This document shows positions 42,890 through 46,208 of a stretch of 46,208 bases of DNA, piece after piece. Numbering within the stretch: the first letter of the stretch is position 1; every line of letters begins with the position of its first letter. The stretch spans positions 1 to 46,208 of the forward strand of contig CACWGK010000010.1 in NCBI GenBank assembly GCA_902760415.1. The letters run 5' to 3'. The notes under the pieces are model-generated. The model was not told the origin of the DNA. It saw only the letters and a list, made by a program, of their open reading frames with translations, and ran no database searches. The DNA is from an uncultured Lachnospiraceae bacterium (GTDB taxonomy: Bacteria > Bacillota > Clostridia > Lachnospirales > Lachnospiraceae). Made by a program: the position numbers and the translations under genes.

Positions 42890-45412
42890 CTACACATTCT
42901 TTTTTCTTTTAGCTGATTTTTTAGATGACACTTTCTCATCCATTGGGGCCTTGGTCTTTACGTTAAATATAATCTCTTTTTCAGCTCCACCTGAGACCGT
43001 CATACTCACTGTATCGCCCCTACTTATCTCCCCCGATAGGAGCTTTTCTGCCAGTGGATCCTCGATATACTGCTGCATAGCTCGGCGAAGTGGTCTAGCA
43101 CCAAACTTCTTATCATAGCCCTTCTCAAATATGAATCTCTTAAGCTTCATACCGTAAGAAAGCTTCAACTCAGCAGTCTCGGCAACTCGTGACTTAAGTT
43201 CCTTCAGCATAAGATCAGATATCTCAAGCACCTCTTCTTCATTCAGCGATCTAAAGACTATAATATCATCCAGTCGATTGATGAACTCTGGCTTGAACTG
43301 TTCTTTAACGGCATCCATGATTCGAGATTTCATCTCTTCATGGCTTTTATCTGCGCTGTCATCTGTAACAAATCCTATAGATTTAGGATCTATTATCTTA
43401 TCTGCGCCAAGATTTGAAGTCATGATGATTATAGTATTCTTAAAGTCTACACGTCTGCCCTGGGAATCCGTGATAATACCATCATCAAGAACCTGAAGTA
43501 ATACGTTATATATATCAGGATGTGCCTTCTCAACCTCATCAAAGAGAATAACGCTGTATGGATTCCTGCGAACCATTTCCGACAGCTGACCACCCTCATC
43601 ATATCCAACATATCCTGGAGGAGAACCTATCAGCTTAGATACCGCATGCTTCTCCATATATTCAGACATATCAACTCTTATAAGACTCTTCTCATCTCCA
43701 AAAAGAGACGCTGCAAGAGCCTTTGAAAGTTCAGTCTTACCAACACCAGTAGGTCCAAGGAAGAGAAATGCCCCAATCGGCCTTTCAGGTGATCTAAGAC
43801 CAGCTCTGCTTCTTCTAACTGCATTTGCGACAGCAGTTACAGCCTCGTCCTGTCCTACAACTCTTTCATGAAGCTTCTTATCCAGCTCCAGAAGTCTCGA
43901 CTGCTCTGTAACTGACAGTCTAGCAACTGGAATCTTAGTCCATACAGATACAACTGCAGCTACATCATCTTCAGTAACAACAGGAATATCGCTACTGAGT
44001 TCAAGCTTCTTCTCCTGAGTTTCATTTTGAAGCTTTCTGCGAAGTCTGATAACTCTGGCCATATCTCCTGCACTCAGAGAATCATCTATCTCCTGCTTTA
44101 TCTCTTCGCTGAGATCTGGTTCTATCTTATAGGAAAAGTCCTTCGGAACATTTCCCATCTTTATTCTGGCGCAGGCCTCATCCACAAGATCAATCGCCTT
44201 ATCTGGGAGGAATCTGTCATTTATATATCTTACCGAATAGGTTACAGCTGCATTTAATGCCTCATCTGAAATGCTTACCATATGGTAATCTTCAAAGCGT
44301 TTTCTAAGTCCCTGAAGTATCTCTAAAGTTTCCTTTGTAGTTGGTTCATCAACTGTAACTGGCTGGAATCTTCTCTCAAGCGCAGCATCCTTCTCGATAT
44401 ACTTTCTATACTCTTCAAGTGTTGTCGCACCTATCATGTGTATCTCACCACGAGATAAGGCTGGCTTGAAAATATTGGCAGCATCATGTGTTCCTTCTGA
44501 ACCACCTGCTCCAATAAGTGTATGAAGTTCATCTATAAATAGTATAATATCAGGATTTTCCTTGAGCTCTTCTATAGTTCTGATAAGTCGCTCTTCGAAA
44601 TCTCCACGATATCTTGTTCCTGCAAGCATAGCCGCAAGATCCAGACTCATAATTCTCTTATCTCTAAGTTCCCCTGGAACCTGTCCACGAACAATTAGCT
44701 GAGCGATTCCTTCAACTATTGCAGTCTTACCAACGCCTGGCTCTCCTACAAGGCATGCATTATTCTTAGTTCTGCGGCCAAGTATCTGCATAACTCTGAC
44801 TATCTCATCGAATCTGCCAACCACAGGATCAAGAAGTCCATCCTCAGCTTCTTTAGTCATATCTCTGGCAAACTGATCCAGCATTGTCTGCTTAGCTTTT
44901 GGCTTCGCCTTAACATTCTTCTGAGGAGCTATATTTTCACGCACATACTTCTTACACTCCTCAGCACTGAGTCCAGTTGCAAGTAGAAGTTCATGGCAGA
45001 GAGCATAAGGATTAATCTTATTCTCCTTAAGCAGGTCCATCATAAATGAGTTCTTATCTCTGATTATGCTAATAAGAATATGCTCAGTACCTATCTCATC
45101 TACACCAAGTCTTTTTGCATCTTCCATAGCACTTTCAAAAAGTTTCTCGGTTCTGGCAGTATACTCTCCCTTTGGTTTAAAATGTCCAACAGCCACCGAC
45201 TCTTTCAGAAGTGACTCCGCTATCTTATGGATATCATCGGACTTTATACCATTTTTGAGCATAACACGATATGCCAGACCACTGTGGGATGAATACATCG
45301 CAACCACAATGTGTCTGGCATCTATATAGTCATTACTGAGTCTACTGGCGAGACCCTTCGCATTTTCAAGAACGAGTCTCGCCGATTTAGAAAATCTAAG
45401 ATTATTTTTCAT
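42890..45412 (-). CDS. clpC: ATP-dependent Clp protease ATPase subunit ClpC
   Basis: A 840-aa AAA+ unfoldase that feeds substrates to ClpP. Clp-N (1-150), AAA1 Walker A GEPGVGKT (223-230), a short ClpC-type middle domain (about 430-470), AAA2 Walker A GPTGVGKT (553-560), and an IGF tripeptide (PKSIGFVTDD) as ClpP-docking loop. The Lys-rich tail ends KKSAKRKKNV. Its start overlaps purD by 11 bases, not the usual ctsR-mcsA-mcsB-clpC operon, and no CIRCE or CtsR-like box is near. Heat control, if any, must come from elsewhere. Confidence 0.95.
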   Translation of the reverse strand: MKNNLRFSKSARLVLENAKGLASRLSNDYIDARHIVVAMYSSHSGLAYRVMLKNGIKSDDIHKIAESLLKESVAVGHFKPKGEYTARTEKLFESAMEDAKRLGVDEIGTEHILISIIRDKNSFMMDLLKENKINPYALCHELLLATGLSAEECKKYVRENIAPQKNVKAKPKAKQTMLDQFARDMTKEAEDGLLDPVVGRFDEIVRVMQILGRRTKNNACLVGEPGVGKTAIVEGIAQLIVRGQVPGELRDKRIMSLDLAAMLAGTRYRGDFEERLIRTIEELKENPDIILFIDELHTLIGAGGSEGTHDAANIFKPALSRGEIHMIGATTLEEYRKYIEKDAALERRFQPVTVDEPTTKETLEILQGLRKRFEDYHMVSISDEALNAAVTYSVRYINDRFLPDKAIDLVDEACARIKMGNVPKDFSYKIEPDLSEEIKQEIDDSLSAGDMARVIRLRRKLQNETQEKKLELSSDIPVVTEDDVAAVVSVWTKIPVARLSVTEQSRLLELDKKLHERVVGQDEAVTAVANAVRRSRAGLRSPERPIGAFLFLGPTGVGKTELSKALAASLFGDEKSLIRVDMSEYMEKHAVSKLIGSPPGYVGYDEGGQLSEMVRRNPYSVILFDEVEKAHPDIYNVLLQVLDDGIITDSQGRRVDFKNTIIIMTSNLGADKIIDPKSIGFVTDDSADKSHEEMKSRIMDAVKEQFKPEFINRLDDIIVFRSLNEEEVLEISDLMLKELKSRVAETAELKLSYGMKLKRFIFEKGYDKKFGARPLRRAMQQYIEDPLAEKLLSGEISRGDTVSMTVSGGAEKEIIFNVKTKAPMDEKVSSKKSAKRKKNV

Positions 45413-46208
45413 CTATAGCCTTACCTATATCATGTCTCATGTACTTATTCTCAAAGTCAATAAGCTCTGTTGCTTTATAAGCATTTGCTCTAGCTTCTAC
45501 GAGAGTTGATCCAAGAGCTGTAACGCCTATGACACGACCACCATTTGTTACAACCTTGCCCTCATCATTAAACTTAGTTCCACTGTGGAACACGAAGTAA
45601 TCATCCTTACCTTCGAAGTTCTCAAGACCCTTAATCTCGAATCCCTTCTTATAAGATACAGGATAACCATCAGATGCAAGCATTACACATACTGCTGCAT
45701 TATCTTCAAACTGAAGACTTATCTGATCAAGAGTTCCATCTGCACATGCTTCCATAACATCTACGATATCATTCTTAAGACGTGGAATAACAACCTGTGC
45801 TTCTGGATCACCAAAACGTGCATTAAACTCAAGAACACGAGGTCCCTTCTCTGTAAGCATAAGTCCACAGAAGAGAACTCCCTTAAACTCACGTCCCTCA
45901 GCTGCCATAGCATCTATAGTTCTCTGATATACATTTTCCTCACAGAACTTTGCTACTTCATCTGTATAGAATGGGCTTGGTGAGAATGTTCCCATACCAC
46001 CTGTATTAAGACCTGTATCTCCATCACCTGCACGCTTATGATCCTGAGCAGATGTCATAGGAAGTATAGTCTTACCATCAGAGAAGCAAAGAACTGAAAC
46101 CTCACGGCCAGTCATAAACTCTTCGATAACAAGCTTATTACCTGCATCTCCAAACTTCTTATCTATCATTATCTCCTTGATGCCTTCCTTAGCCTCTTCA
46201 AGAGTCTG
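45402..46208 (-). CDS. purD: Phosphoribosylamine-glycine ligase PurD, partial
   Basis: ATP-grasp enzyme that joins glycine to phosphoribosylamine in purine synthesis. The frame is open to the right edge, so the N-terminal third is outside. Visible are VIEEFMTGREVSVLCFSDG, QDHKRAGDGDTGLNTGGMGTFSP and the metal-binding VLEFNARFGDPEAQV, followed by the C-terminal domain ending GKAIDEK. Apart from the clpC overlap at its end nothing is unusual. Confidence 0.96.
   Translation of the reverse strand, partial: QTLEEAKEGIKEIMIDKKFGDAGNKLVIEEFMTGREVSVLCFSDGKTILPMTSAQDHKRAGDGDTGLNTGGMGTFSPSPFYTDEVAKFCEENVYQRTIDAMAAEGREFKGVLFCGLMLTEKGPRVLEFNARFGDPEAQVVIPRLKNDIVDVMEACADGTLDQISLQFEDNAAVCVMLASDGYPVSYKKGFEIKGLENFEGKDDYFVFHSGTKFNDEGKVVTNGGRVIGVTALGSTLVEARANAYKATELIDFENKYMRHDIGKAIDEK

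Overview
The window is an AT-rich chromosomal stretch from a Gram-positive anaerobe of the Clostridia, most likely a fibre-degrading gut or rumen Lachnospiraceae (Butyrivibrio/Roseburia/Coprococcus-like). This is inferred from FabK as the enoyl reductase, a perfect CIRCE element before clpB, choline-binding-type aromatic surface repeats, AraC regulators beside GH1/GH5/GH16 enzymes, a c-di-GMP-I riboswitch and a small conserved protein often mislabelled endosialidase. I see no rRNA, tRNA, insertion sequence, phage gene or CRISPR array. All but one of the protein genes lie on the minus strand, so the text follows transcription from high to low coordinates.

Right end (46.2-40.2 kb): the 3' part of purD overlaps clpC; then come a 137-aa conserved protein with its own terminator, radA, and an AraC regulator coupled to radA by TAATG. 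Region 40.1-31.4 kb: a lipoprotein GH16 beta-glucanase behind a likely AraC operator, a cytoplasmic GH5, a thrH-CPBP protease-ABC-F operon, a histidine phosphatase and a GH1 beta-glucosidase. GH16, GH5 and GH1 form a plausible route from extracellular beta-glucan to glucose. Region 31.4-29.3 kb: a consensus promoter and a c-di-GMP-I (GEMM) riboswitch with terminator control an orphan 92-aa protein, followed by nrdR with an NrdR box on its promoter, a YigZ protein with a TTG start, and the only plus-strand gene. Region 29.1-22.7 kb: htrA-tgt, yajC-lipoprotein, then EamA transporter-membrane protein-exoA.

Region 22.5-12.7 kb is lipid metabolism: a medium-chain acyl-CoA ligase whose promoter is followed by a perfect 25-bp palindrome, then the type II fatty acid operon acpP-accD-accA-fabK-fabD-fabG-(unknown membrane protein)-fabF-fabZ-marR. 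fabH, accB and accC are absent here. A strong intrinsic terminator sits directly on the fabG stop codon and should attenuate the distal half. Nearly identical TGAGTCAC hairpins end both the ligase gene and the fab operon, and one has an inverted neighbour copy.

Region 12.7-4.9 kb: an alarmone synthetase with an OmpR/histidine kinase pair; a candidate plus-strand small RNA (9.83-9.96 kb); then an operon AraC-NUDIX-PspA-SPFH/zinc ribbon-membrane diguanylate cyclase that appears to join envelope stress to c-di-GMP. Left end (4.8-0 kb): CIRCE/sigma-A controlled clpB, a secreted repeat protein, and the 5' part of a CpsB/YwqE-type phosphotyrosine phosphatase gene.
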